This document shows, piece after piece, positions 21,391-34,219 of a stretch of DNA of 64,000 nucleotides (positions are counted from its first letter, which is position 1; every line of letters begins with the position of its first letter). The stretch is from Ornithodoros turicata. Taxonomy: Eukaryota > Arthropoda > Arachnida > Ixodida > Argasidae. A program made the position numbers and the translations under genes. The stretch spans positions 29,909,511 through 29,973,510 of the forward strand of contig NC_088210.1 of NCBI RefSeq assembly GCF_037126465.1, given 5' to 3'. The notes under the pieces were generated by a model. It was not told the DNA's origin, did no database searches, and saw only the letters and a program-made list of their open reading frames with translations.

Positions 21391-22384
21391 TCTTCTTTTT
21401 CTTTTTTCTTTTTCTTTTTTTTTTGGGGGGGGGGAGCTTGGGGTGTGTAACATATCGCTTAAAGTGCTGATAACGAAGATAAAGCACCGCCACAACTTGA
21501 CACCACGAACCTCCTACCGAACAACAAGAACTCGTGTTTCAAAAGCTAATTAGGATTTATGACATTCTACGTATACACTACAAAAGAGATACGAGTAAGG
21601 CTCATTTATGATGATGATGACGACGGTGCCTTGTTAGTCGTTCCTTGGGAAAACGGGGTTCAACATAACCAGCGCGCGGTGAGTCATAAATGGTCGGAGG
21701 AGAAGGACTTCATTATTTTAAGGACTCCCCCCCGAGGCCACTTATGCAATATTAGCTTCAAACTTTACACGATAGGGCTCCGCGGGCCGCTACCCCATCG
21801 CGGGAAGGACCATTAGGGCCGTACACAGACCTCGGAGTTCCCTGCTACGTTTCAATTACGAAATTGATTGGGGAAATTCGAACTCCGCTCCGATTACGTC
21901 ACTGCGCACGACGGCGGGAGGAAGCGATTAGGATTTACGATTTCTGCGCGCACGTGGGTTAAAAATAGGTGGGGTTATTTTCCGATTTCGTAATAGCCAA
22001 GGGTCCCGCAAACTACGTGTATACGTGTGGAGGTTACATAATTTGTTGTTTTTTTGCATTGTCACGTGTTGGGACAAACTGTGACGCTGTACTTGGCATT
22101 CAATATGTGAATGTCCTTTCTTCGTTGCCAACTTCTCTCCAACTCTCTTCTCGAATCTGTCAGCGTGCACGCTAATGAAAAAGGAAGCGCGGTAGTTTAA
22201 TTTTAGTTCTTGTGGGCACTCGATGCATTGGCACAGTCATTATTCCTTCGCGTACCGCAATGGAATGCGCGGAACTCTGTGCGACGTATAGGACTATTTG
22301 TCGAGGGAATAAATTGGGGAGTAGAGGACTATCAACCGGGGCAATCTAGAGGACTAGAATCCGTAATATATCCCGAGTAATCCT

Positions 22385-22640
22385 GCATTCTTACAAATAA
22401 ACTTCACCACATAGCACACTCCTAGCCAACCATCATTTCGAGTGATATCGTTCTCTCCCCTGATTCGTTGAAAACGGAAGGCGTACGCCTTTTTGTGACA
22501 TTTATGCAGAAATGTTAATTGTCACAAAAAGGCGTACGCCCCGCACTTTGCACAAATCAAGAGTGATAGAGGTATCACTCTGTATACAATGGATGGCCTT
22601 CAGCGTGCTATGTGGTGAAGCTATGTGTGTTTTAAGAGTG
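22385..22640. mobile_element. Foldback MITE, divergent subtype, intron 1
   Basis: CATTCTTACAAATAAAC ... GTTTTAAGAGTG. The left arm is type A-like; the right arm is the subtype with TGTATACAATGGATGGCC and CTATGTGGTGAAGC. GGCGTACGCC is present in both arms. The mismatch between arms suggests an arm exchange. Confidence 0.8.
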
Positions 22641-22765
22641 TGTTGTATCTCCGGATCAAACCGGAGTTCGTACACAGCAGTGATCGTTTCAACATTTGAA
22701 ATGTTTTTCATCAACTTTTCCACACATCCATCGTCGCCTTTACTTTGTATCTCATTAGCTTTATA

Positions 22766-23201
22766 TAGGGTGTGTGGCTTTTTCGGGTTAAATGCCTTTA
22801 CCGAATTCGGGAGGGAAAAATCGGGTACTATTTTTGAATCTGTAATTTGGGGTGAAATCTGGTGCTACTCTGGTGTTATTGGGTTATTATATTGTGCTTT
22901 CTGGCGAACTAACCGCCCGCGTTTAAAGTGCATATATTGGTCGAATATACATACCTCGCGGTTTCTAGGGTCTATAGCACCACATGTTGTAACATCAGAT
23001 GTGCCTCGCATACATATTGTTGCACTCGAATAATATCTACAACACACATTCGTATAAGCTGCTAGTAAATAGCGCACGTGATAAATCTGATACGTGATTG
23101 GAATTCGGGGAGAAATCGGGCTTAACCCGAACTGGTCCTGTACTGCGGCGGGAGGGAATAATCGAGGGGAATCGGGTTTAACCCAAAAAAGTTAGACCCT
23201 G
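22766..23201. mobile_element. Possible hAT-like element with GGGTTAAA subterminal repeats
   Basis: The left end TAGGGTGTGTGGCTTTTTCG and the right end (inverse: CAGGGTCTAACTTTTTTGGG) run into GGGTTAAA on both sides. CAGGGTCTAAC resembles hAT termini. No matching 8-bp flank duplication is visible, and internal frames are not coding-like. Confidence 0.45.
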
Positions 23202-26200
23202 ACTACCAAACTAGCGGTGCTTATCGTTTTATATCTTTAGCCACATCCACGTACGCAACCTGCTCCGAAGTATGGCTTTTCAGAGCATTCCCATCCTCAA
23301 AACGAATTCTATATTTCTATACTGCTCGGAAATACTCGTATACTCCGTGAAACACTTCATTTCCAAGTAGCATTCCCCTTCATTCGACGAATGCAGAGGC
23401 ATCGGACGCTAACAAATGCGCATTGCAAATTCGAGTCGATAAGCAGGCACGCAGAAAAATGGCGTTTGCTACACGCGCGGGTCCCCCCTTTGTTCGAAGT
23501 CCTTCCCACTATTTATATACGCTGCACAGAGTAAAGGCGAGCGCTCGTATTTATTCGCAAATCGATCACTCCTTCCTGTATCGCTCGAGCGGACACCAGC
23601 ACCACCATGCCAAACGCTAAAGCGAACAAATTCGCAAAAGGGGGCGCGCGTGTCGCCAACGATTTATAGGGAAACGCGCGCTTGGAGTGCCACCTGTGGC
23701 GGCTGCCGAATGGAGAGTCGATATAGCGTAACGCTAATAGCCCGAATCTCAACACAAAAGGTATACGCAGAAACCTCGATAGGAGAGGAAATGGTTCGAT
23801 GCCGGTTGCTCATGGCAACAGAAACGCGACGGACTTCGCGATGATGGTTGCCAGACGGAAAGTCGACAACGGCCGCGTTTAGTGTGATGTGATCGATTGG
23901 CTGAGGGAGGGTGAACATAAAGAAAGCGATTCAGCGATGTACTCCAGCGCGGCCCTTGTGAAAGAATTATTAGTTCGTGTGTACAGTGCAGTGTGGGTGT
24001 GACGCGTTCGCTGTAGCGAAAATGTAGAAAATTGCTGTTTATGGCGCGCTGTTATGTTAAAATATTCAGATAGCCGCAGCGTCCAATGGATAGCGGATAT
24101 CGTGAAGTCTGCACGCCAGTCTCGGATGATGTGTCACTTACAAATAACCAGGCATATAGGAACAATAAAGTGGCACTACCATCACGGTCAGAGCATTACG
24201 TGTCCGAGTTTTTCCTCTATTTTTTTTATTTCTTTAATACTTTTTGTGCGCATTTGTGGTATCATTCATCCAAACACACAAGCCCACGGGCACGCTTGGA
24301 ACATATACTGTCTTAAAAGCATCAGTAACAACCAATAAGTGAAACGGACCGATTTTGTTTGCCCCCGTAGTTCGCGAATATAAGCTGGTACTTGCGATAA
24401 AAAAAAAGCAGGAAACAGGATGAAGCTCTTCAAGGGCACTGTTCCGAAACTAAGCACTTAATGAACGACTGCCCCCGTTTAACAAACCGTTCAGTCGTAA
24501 AACACTAGAACGAGGCTTACGCAAAAACACGTCTCAGCTGTTAAGATCGCACTCGAGGCAGGACAATACGCGCAGAAAAGCAGGGATTGTGTGAAACGCT
24601 TAAAAAAAAAGAACGTCTAAAGTATTCCACTAGCACGGATGCGCATTGGAGCATAAAGGGAAGCTCCGAAAGATTGGCTAACCAAGCCGCCCCGCAAAGA
24701 ACTTCTGTGTGCGCAGAATGTGTAACAACGTGTGGGCAGCAGGGCGAGGAATTCTTGTGTGGTTCTTGACCCTTGGCAGCACGTGCGAGTGTCTTTTAGA
24801 GAACGCGTGAAAGGGACTGTAGCTAGGGAAATGTCTCGTCTCAGCCTGAGTCCCGCGTGCAAGAACAGAAACGATGACCCCGCAAGTGACACGATCGAAA
24901 GAATCGACCGGGAGCTATACGATAACACTCTATATCCCCTTCGTCTATAGGTCTTTAACTGTTTCAGTTTTGCGAAATGTACAATGGCATGTCCTTTGCT
25001 TCATGATTAAGCTCCGTAAGCATGATTGTTCAACCACCTGTGTACATATACTTAACGAGGGAGGACGAAGACATCAGGCGAACCATAGAGGTCATCAGCC
25101 ATTGTCTGGGGATGATCCAAACGAGATCTACGGTAAACAAGCTGAACGGATGTCAACAAATGAGGGTTGAGAAATGGGAGTAATGTGAGCAACAGTGAAG
25201 CCAAGTGTCACTCATCGAGACGGAATTGCTACGTTTCAGAAGGAGAACAGTTACAATTGGCCAAGCCAACGACGCGTCAAATTAACCGGTAGGCTGTTTT
25301 CGTCAAAGCACTAGAGCTCATTGTACGAATGCGACAGAGTTCTATAGCGGAATACTTTGGCAGTGTTCCTCTTTATCTATCTATATTTTTATCTATTGTT
25401 TCTAGTGAACGACTTAAAAACAGAGAAATTCGCGAAAAGGTCAACATGTGCGGTTACCCATGACTGGAACATTCCAAGACCTCCGCACGAGAACGCTAAT
25501 ATTCCAGCAGCATCATCGTCGCGATATCCAGGAGGGTTCAGGTTCGACTCCTGGTGCAAGCGCACATGGTTTCTTTTTGTGGACTATCTGAATTCCATTG
25601 GCCGTAGGAAGCTTGGAAGCTCCATGTGTGGTAGTCAAAGTCTAGGCTGAACACTTTGCAAGAACCATGCCCTCGTTCGCTGTTGACTTACGCACAAGTT
25701 ACACTCGTCGAAGCTTAATTGATAATCTCTGAGCAGCTTACGCTTACATTGGCGACCCAACAAAGAAATGGCTTGGGCATAATAAGAGCAATTATTTGGA
25801 ACGAACACAATGCGTAATTAGTCCTACACGTGGCGCAAGACATCATTCATTAATGACTTAATTTGAGCGAATACAAAACCTTTGCGCGTAACCACGTGTA
25901 TACTTGAATAGCTAGAATTGACTAACTTGTGCCTCTCTAAAACAACTATGGAAGGCAAATGAAATTTTATCCTAAACGATGTCATGTAAACCCATACGAA
26001 CTGTAATGTACCTTGCCCACGACGCTTTTGGAGCTTCATGTATTTCTGTGCGAACATGCTGCTTATACGTGTACGTACACTTCTGTAAGAAGCCACAGTT
26101 TTTGCGTTAGGTGTAAACCACTCAAGCGGTTCCTACCTTCCTGTCTGCAAAGCAAAAACAAAACACACTTCTATACAACAACAAAAAACAATCCGAAAAC

Positions 26201-27436
26201 AACAATGTTCTTCCACAATCTGCCCATCGCCGCGGAAAAGTTGTAAATACATCGTCACGCATTCTCGCAGCGCCACCTGCAATGATTTGCCGTTATAAGC
26301 TACCGTAATACTGAGCCTTGTGCGTGCCCATCTGTTCCACTTTCAACGCAATCACAGACGACAGCTGGCGATGCTGAACTGCCTCGCGTGCTTTTTTTGC
26401 TTTTTTCCATGTGCAACTTCGTCGCGATGAAAGCTGACCCACCGTGAACGACGAAAATTCGTTAAAAAGCAAAAAAAAAAAATTATAGCTTTTTAGCTGG
26501 ACAACTTTCCGGCGGAAACAAGCACGTGCGCGCGCGCTAGTGGGACTGTTGTCCCTAGCTTCGTGACCTGCGTCCGTTGCGCTTGGAGAGACCAGCTGCA
26601 GACACGCTTTTTTTTTTTCTTTATCTGAATGTCGGTTGCTTTCGTCCCTATATTCCATTTTCCGCTACGTCGATGCGTAAAAGTCGATGCGTGAGTCACT
26701 TAAAGTAACGGAAATCAATGCGTGACGCACAACATTGGGCGTTCACTCGTGAATGCGGTTGCTGTTCAAGCCTATTTCAGACGGGTCCCCTCGTGCTTTC
26801 GTTTCATCACTTTCTACAGCTCTTTCCTGTTGCGTGCTAAACCCTTCCTGTAGGGCTCCTTGCTTATCCCTCTTTATAAACAATGAGGAAAAGGCGCAGT
26901 CCGCAAAAATCCAACCTGTACAGGCGTAAACCACATCGAGGTCAAGTTCCTGATTTCTGTATCGCGCTTAATCTGTTCCACCTAGTGGTCATACCTTCTG
27001 ATATCGCGAGATCTGACGTTAGAAGGCGTCTGTTCTTTCGCATATGTTTGACCTTAGGAGGTCAACACAAGGGCTGTTGCACATCACACCCATCGTATGT
27101 GGCCGCGAAGCCATGTACTCATAAGCCTTCGTCGTGAACTTCGACCGTTATACGTGAGGTCAGGGAAATTGGGCGACTAGTGGAAATATCACGAGCGCGT
27201 TGCAGTTTCCTCAAGTACGCGGTTTTGTTGCGCGAATAATCAGACACAGTTTGCAAAAAAAAAAAAATAGTCTTGACCGACAAACTAGAATAGATATATC
27301 GAAGTATACTGAATGAAAAGGAAATCCAGCTGTACCCGCAGCGATATCCAGGTTTACAAAGGTGTGCCCTTAGAAGACATAGATTTGAGGAAGGAAAAAA
27401 AAAAGTAGCCGGAGCTCTTGGGCTGCACGTATAGCA
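23202..27436. other. Intron sequence, no feature beyond weak motifs
   Basis: A CpG-rich patch lies at 23440-23900 and a B-box-like GGTTCGACTCC near 25542-25552. There is no transposon I can name and no convincing exon. Confidence 0.4.
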
Positions 27437-27598
27437 CATGTTTGAAAGTGCTAAAAGGTCGCCATGCCAGTACTGGACAGCTGTTTCGACCTGATTGGAC
27501 CATCGTCAGCAGTACCTCAGCGTACTGCTGACGATGGCCCAATAAGGCCGAAACAGCTGTCCAGTACTGGCATGGCGACCTTTTAGCACTTTCAAACA
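27437..27598. mobile_element. Head-to-head palindrome, Penelope-like 3' sequence
   Basis: Arms of about 75 nt (ATGTTTGAAAGTGCTAAAAG inward, and its inverse) meet around 27513-27518. Each arm, read outward from the centre, translates to DDGPIR(P/S)KQLSSTGMATF followed by a stop, which resembles the extreme C-terminus often seen in Penelope-like retroelements. That assignment is from memory of the family and is tentative. Confidence 0.5.
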
Positions 27599-27648
27599 TA
27601 GATATGGGGATGATAGCCGTGTCCAATACAACAAATCATTCCGTGCAA

Positions 27649-27749
27649 AAACAAATTTATTTTGAGATTATGAATGGGACGTTTCAACGCCAGGGGCGAT
27701 ACTCTACCCCATTGCTGGTGGTGATGTGGGGAATGAAATAATGAGCCCT
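27649..27749 (-). mobile_element. Retroposon 3' end with GTT tail, copy 1
   Basis: Contains the blocks GGGGCGATACTCTACCCCAT and TGCTGGTGGTGATGTGG, and an inverted AATAAA-like ATTTATTTTGAG. Shared with 38518, 41301 and 61693. It lies directly after the Penelope-like palindrome. Confidence 0.6.
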
Positions 27750-30700
27750 TCCGCAATAAGGATCGAAATCCAATGTCATTCTCTGCAGGTACAGAGTCTG
27801 GTAGCTTTTCCCGGCAATTAGGAACGCGGATAACGTTTTCAGGCAAGTAGAAATTAGATACAGAAATACCTTCCTCTAGGATGCAGCGCAACTCGCAGAA
27901 CTATAGGTGTCTTCAACAAAGGAAAGAGTGAATGATGCCAGCAAAAAGCAGGACATAGTTCTTCAGAATGCCTTAGTCAGACGCGACAACGACCCTCTTG
28001 ACCTCAAGGAGGTGCCTGGTGCCTGGCGAGACCAGCATATCGACATGTTTCACACTCCGTGATCTCCTTCCTTAGGACTTTTATGGAACAAACATCCTTT
28101 TAGAATCCTTGGTAGCGAGACCTCGCGCGCTGGAGCAGCCGGCTCACTGTAGAGTTGGGCCAACATCTCCGTGTTTTTCTTTAAACACCAACCAAATAGC
28201 CAACGAAGGACACATTACGCAAGCTTTCCATTTGCGCACGTCACCACACACGTGTTTCGTTGAAACCTCTGCTTGCCCTCAAGTGACCAGTCTGAGAAGA
28301 CGGGTAAATACTCCATTTCCTTGCCGCTACAGAATAAGAAGATTCCTGCCTCGAACACCCACACAGAAGAAACTCAATCTGGACAAAACCCTAACGGTCA
28401 GTAACTTCAACGACGCACCCGAACTCATCAGAGATCTGTCTAAATTACACGCACTTCACCCACTCTACCCATCAGCGTCCCAGTGGGGAATCTCCCATTG
28501 CTCTGAGATGCTCCTAAACTGGATCACAGAGGGAGGTCTACCAATGTGAGCTTTACTATACATGGAAGGGGTCAAGGACGGCACGCAAATGTGAACCCGG
28601 ATACCCTACGTTAGATACACCACCGTGGGCGGGATCGGCCGCCGTCTGTCCAGCCTTCCCATTGGTCAGCTCAAAGCACGTGACCTAAGGTCAAGGTAGG
28701 GTGGGCATAAATGCGAGGACCAGCCGCACCCTGAGTAGGGTTGGCTGCTTAAAGATGCAACAGTCGTTTATGTATCGAAGGAACACACCGCCTTCGTAAA
28801 CGCGGCGTTGGTCGGAGTGACCTTAGCATGAAGAACCTTGACTCGCGTTGTGTGTGTGTGAGACAGGCGTGCCCTTTGGAGGTTGAGTTTTACGTGCAGC
28901 ATAATGCAAAGGTGATGGTTAAGTATGCCTCTCTGGCCATTGTGGTGAAGTGCACATGACGAACGATGCTGCGCTGTCAAAAATGTTAGATACGCTTTCA
29001 CAATAACAGCAAACAAGGGGACTTGCACTTGCAAGGTCTGGCAAGACTCTCTCCACCAGATCTCTGTGGTAAAGAACAATAATTACAATTCTGATTTATT
29101 TCTATCACCATACAATCAACCCAGAAAAAAAGGCCAGGACTTAACCTTGTATGAGACTGTTCGAGACGAACAAGGTTCTGCAAACTCCCGAAGTCGCCGA
29201 CTAACTCCGTGGACTTGCTCTACAATCTATGGTATCCATATTATTAGGTGTCGCAACACAACCTTTTCCTGGTTGCATCAACAATCCAAATCATATTTCG
29301 AACAAAAGTTCTTAGAACAATACAATGGGATCAACAGAGAAATATCCACAACATATAATCCGCGTGTCACCGCAGGTAAGATCTGGAAATGGACGCGTAC
29401 CGCCCTGACGTGCAATCGAAAGACATCGGCTTGACGTCCACATAGCAAAGTACCGTAAACCACGGCGTTGAACACAATACGGCATCTCTAAGGAATACGT
29501 AATGCCAACGTCAATATAGAGGTCGGGCACCGTAACTTGCAGGTGCCAAGCCTTCACCCCTTTGAAGGCTGATTACAGCCTTGATCCACATCGTCGTCAC
29601 AAGGATGCCGCATTCGATCGTATTCCCGTATGGTTAACCCGGTCGCATCAAGTGGGATGAGTACTAGTCTGGTTACGTTAAGGCACTGATTCACGGCTGA
29701 CATATTCGTCAAGAGGATGAAGATGTGTGTAAGCGGGAGCACCGCCCAATGTTGCCTGCTGTTGCCTTGCTTCGTACAGGTGTCCAGTACACAGGGCACA
29801 TGCATCCAGTCGTCCACTGCGCCACGCTTCACTGTATGACGGACAAGGACTGTCTGTGACGTACCACTTGGCACTTATCCGCAATTTGGTGTCGGCTCCA
29901 TGGACTAATTATACCAGGGGAAGAATGGAACAGGGTTCAAATGAACAATGGAATAAAGTGGTTTGCTCCTTACGGGCGCGATAGCGAAATAAGGTATCAA
30001 ATACCGCGTGGTACTATACTAAGACGGAGAAAAGCGAAAGGTCGACCGTTGAGGTTCCGGTAGGCTTTCTTCTTAATGCCCCATTGTCCCTGATGGAGAG
30101 GGCAGAGTTCAGAGCGGCTGCTCTCCATGTAATGACAGTGGCAACGGCTTCGGAATGTCTCCGTTGCCCTCAAATTACAGGCCGTGGCGTCAACTGCCGC
30201 CACAGAAGTTCAGGTGCCACAACGAGGGCAGCCGCTGTGAAAGGTAGAAAACGGCCCTTATCGCCAAACTCCGCAGCCAGAGCCACGCCCAGGGACGGCC
30301 GGATGAGACGTTTGATTTGCGGATGCTATGCGTCTGCATCTCGATGCGATCACTTTTGCATTCAACCGGGGGGATCGTCGTTTTCTCTGTGAAAGGAGCT
30401 GAGGTATATATTTGGCATAGAGTTATATGGCGCCCGTGGACTGGGGAAAGAAGTGCTACGGAGGTTCGGGGGTCAACGTGAGGTATTCGTTGTGCTTTTG
30501 TAGTAGTTCCGCTGCTGTTGCTAGGGCATTGTCCAAGTGTTTTTCCAAAGTAACGTGGCAAAGCTAAGAAGGCATGCTGAGATACCCCATGACTTCTGGG
30601 TACCGTGACGTTCATGAATGCGGCAGAAGCGCATAGTATATCGAGTTATCGCGCCTCCTCGCACCTGTCTCGACCGGTGGATTGGTTGACGTGGCCCTGT

Positions 30701-30759
30701 CGAAGAGGGTTTGTTAGGATAAGTCCTTACAATATACTTTTGTAGCGTTGCTGTATAAA
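27750..30759. other. Intron sequence, no feature recognised
   Basis: Frames at 28109-28549, 29554-29874 and 30190-30615 have no domain I recognise. A motif set CCCATTGGT...CACGTGACC at about 28664-28685 resembles promoter motifs but lacks context. Confidence 0.4.
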
Positions 30760-31090
30760 ACGCCAAGGTACTTGGTGATGAAGGGCAGCAACGGACGAAG
30801 AACAGGGTTAGAAGACAAACAAGACAAAAAAGAGCACACACGGAAAAGGGAAGAGTTAGAGTTAAAAGGGGAAGTCCTGGTGTCTTTTGTGTGTGTGTGT
30901 TCTGACCCCGATCGTTGTCTGTTGCTGCAGCCCTTCATCGCCAAGTATATGTACCAACACGGACTTACATTCCTACCGTGAAGTACATTTTCAGTGCAAA
31001 GGGGACTAACTTCTTCAGAGGCAGTCGTTGTGTCTTTATTGTTTTCTAACCGCAATCTTTGTCTGTTGCTACCCTTCTTCACCAATCACC
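30760..31090. repeat. Inverted repeat plus a third direct copy
   Basis: TTGGTGATGAAGGGCAGCAA (about 30771-30790) pairs with its diverged inverse near 30925-30950 (TGTTGCTGCAGCCCTTCATC). A third copy (CTGTTGCTACCCTTCTTCAC) occurs at 31064-31083. Probably a foldback element; no terminal duplication was found. Confidence 0.45.
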
Positions 31091-31113
31091 AAGGGTACAA
31101 AACGCAGATAGTG

Positions 31114-31363
31114 CACTCTGAAGACAGAAATTCACCGCATAGCATGCTGTACGCCAACCATTGCCACGAATGATAGGATTATCGCTTGCGATTCTAAAAG
31201 CGAAGGGGGCATACGCCTTTTTGTGACAATTTCGATATATGAAAATCGCCACAAAAAGGCGTACGCCCCCATCTGCCTTCCAATCACAAGCGATAACCCT
31301 ATCGTTCATGGCAATGGTTGGTGCACAGCGCGCATTGCGGCGAAGCTCTGCTTTTAGATTGTG
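31114..31363. mobile_element. Foldback MITE, type B, intron 1
   Basis: CACTCTGAAGACAGAAATTC ... CTTTTAGATTGTG. The left decamer is mutated (GGCATACGCC) and the right is intact. The loop is GTGACAATTTCGATATATG. Confidence 0.82.
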
Positions 31364-31394
31364 AGCGCTAGTAGGCCGTTGATAACATGGCTTC

Positions 31395-31480
31395 CCACGT
31401 AACCTGTCTACCGCACCCAATCAACTGATAAGATTCTGAGTCATGTACGTTACCATTGGTTCCGGTATGCGGTAGCTTCA
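31395..31480 (-). repeat. Interspersed repeat, inverted copy of 14010-14095
   Basis: GTCTACCGCACCCAATCA and TAAGATTCTGAGTCA are inverse matches to the upstream copy. Confidence 0.55.
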
Positions 31481-32845
31481 CATTGACTTTATCAACGTCC
31501 ACCAACACACACATACTACCACAAAGCGTCACCCAAGGGCGAAAAAAAAAAACTTTCCTTTAAACCGTGCTCACTAACAGCGTTAAGTGGAACACATGAA
31601 TTACCTTGACCCGTTCACGTCGCGTAGAAACAACAAATATTATATTAAACCGCAGACAGGCATGTACGAAAAGCAAGGTCGCCGCCGCCGTTCACACGGA
31701 CGCAACACCGTTCCCATTAGTTCCGCGGCCGCACGATTAAGACGAATCACTCCTTTTTTGCATACATTCAGAGTTACATTTTTTACACGGCTGGCTTGTG
31801 CCGTTGCAGACTCGTTTCCACAACACGCATTCCATTTTGTATCGCCGCTGACGAACTTGGCCCCGATTGTCCCGTCTTCAACAGGAAGCTCTTTACGCCA
31901 GAATGGTCGTATAAATCCAGTTCTGCGAGCATTTCTCTGCCACGTGCGGCTGTTAACGCTCACAACTGTTTCGTCGTAAACCAGCCGTTTCTGTTGTTTT
32001 CTTTTCCTTTTTTTTTTCTTTTTTTTCTCTCTTCAAGGTCTGTGACGGCAGCAGCAGCAAGGCAGGGTCACGGAAGACTTGACGCTGCTTGGCGTTACCG
32101 CAGAGACAGATGACCTCGCTTGGCATTATAACAAAATACGCGCAGGAAAAGCTGTAACTGCCACACCCGTTCTTGATGAAACCTAAGGCGAAATGGGATG
32201 TGGGCACATGCCAAACGGGCTTTATGCTACCTGGCTGTGTGGAAGAGGCTATCGGTGATGGGCGGGGATAAATGCTGTCGCTGGATTGGCGCTGGTGAGC
32301 GTGGACGACTAAAGGTTTGCCAGTAAAACGTCCGTTTTTGCAGCCTTGGAGTTGGTGTCACCTAATTAAATACTCGATAGGCTGTCCGCAGGTGAGGTTT
32401 AGGAGTATATCCTTGACACGCTTGTTGACGTTTTGTGATGCTAATCCGCTTCAGCTGGACAGCGTTCAATGCTGTGTGAGGCGCTCGCGTCCAGTGTGAC
32501 TTTTATTGACGCTAAATACATAGCGAAAGTTCATGAATGGAGCATGACGTGCCTACAAATTATGCGATGGGTATTTACATCGTTTGGTGTATTCTAATTT
32601 TACTATCAGAGACTTCCTTCGACGAGGTGAGGAGTGTACCCTTCTTATGGTTATAAAAGAGATGACAAACGCTGCAAGCGCGGATTACTGATTTTTTAGC
32701 GATTTTTTTTTTCTTTCTTGCACAATGTCACTCACGGGGCCTCGAGTGGACACTGTATTTGTGCGTGACGAAACAAGCCTGAGCAGTGGGCAACACGCAC
32801 CGCGGACGTTTCCGTATGCTCCCGTCCACTGCACACCTGCAGCAC

Positions 32846-33165
32846 TGCCGTGCACGATATAGGGTTTATTCACTGACGTCACCTCGCCGCCATACTGTGT
32901 AGGTCGTTCGAAGTTATGTTCCCGCATTCGTACGCTGCCATACGTTTTTTGGATGGCTATTAACGTCGAAAACATTGAAATTACTTGGATACGCTACAAA
33001 TCACACAGCACAATAATTTTTGAAACGCCAAATATACGGTGACTGCGATATGGGTAATGACTTGGATGGGACCTACAATATGGCGGCCGATGGCAGCATC
33101 TGCTTGCTAGCGACAGTGGCGGTCTCCTATACGGATGACGCCGTGTGAATAAACCCTACACGGCA
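32846..33165. mobile_element. Foldback element with TAGGGTTTATTCAC ends
   Basis: TGCCGTG + TAGGGTTTATTCAC (left, with a 7-nt insert CACGATA between) mirrors GTGAATAAACCCTA + CACGGCA (right). Inside, CGCCGCCATACTGTGTAGGT mirrors ACCTACAATATGGCGGC. Arms are 50-90 nt with a spacer of about 150 nt. No superfamily assigned. Confidence 0.6.
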
Positions 33166-34100
33166 ATGAAATCCCGACAGTCACCAGATACATACGCACA
33201 AAACCAGAAACCGACGGTATAACCGACCAGTGGTCTATAGCCGACGGTCAACAACGTATACATCGTGTGTGCAAAAACAGCACCCCCTCCTGGTGGAAAT
33301 CAGCAGCTCCGCCAGTTCACACACACAGGGTCTCGCCCATCCAGATGAGAGAGTGTCGAGTTCCTAAATGTGACAGTCTGTTTGTCCTGAGACAATACGA
33401 AGCCACCCCCCGTTCCGAAATGAAACACCAGCTGCGAAGACACACAACACATTGGACACCAGGAACCTCCGTGTGTTGACACAGAACTCGAAAGGACAAC
33501 TAAGTTGACACTGAGTCCAATGTTTGCTCGCCAGGAGTCTCTGCCTGCCCCTGTTGTTCTTGCTTGCTCACTCGCTCGCTCGCTCGCTGGACGACTCCTA
33601 GTGGCGGTAGTGCGAAAGACAAGAAGCACCGATGACGTGCGAAGCGCTACGGGAGACTCCTGGCGGAGACGTTGGGTAAACAAATGACTCGGTCGAAGCA
33701 AAAAAACAAAGAGACTCTAGGGGGTTCTTCACAGATTGATGGGAAACGTCACTGGGAGTCTGCGGGCTCGGAAGAGAGAGGGAAAAAAAGTGATGTTGTC
33801 ATTGCAGGTATGCAGGGTTTCTGGCCTTAATGGAAGAGTCACTGCTGCAGGTGGAAGCAGTTCATAATGATTCGTTACATTTTGAAGGGCACTCCGCAAA
33901 GTGGACCTAAGGCAGACAATAGGTTACCAAGTGAAGCCGGTGGCACAGACATAACGAGCTGGAACCAATCAATCAGTAACCAATCAATCGATTGAAGTGC
34001 TTCACTATAGAATATCACTTTCCAGCTTGAACCAGAGTCGTTTATTGACGCTGATCTTCTCGCCGCCAGGGAGATCACCTTAAAAAATAAATACATCGTT

Positions 34101-34219
34101 GACTGTCACAAAATGGCGTACTCTCGGTACCTTCCGCAAATCAGGAAAGTGATAACGTATCACTCTGTATACTGGTTGCCCTTCACGCTCTTATATGGTG
34201 AAGTTGTGTTTTGCGAGTG
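34101..34219 (-). mobile_element. MITE right-arm fragment
   Basis: From the loop stem TGTCACAAAATGGCGTAC through GTGATAACGTATCACTCTG to TATATGGTGAAGTTGTG. It matches the subtype of 22385-22640, with no left arm. Confidence 0.7.

Noticed and set aside
25538..25556. tRNA or SINE from a lone GGTTCGACTCC B box
   Set aside because: No A box at the right spacing upstream and no repeat partner in the window.
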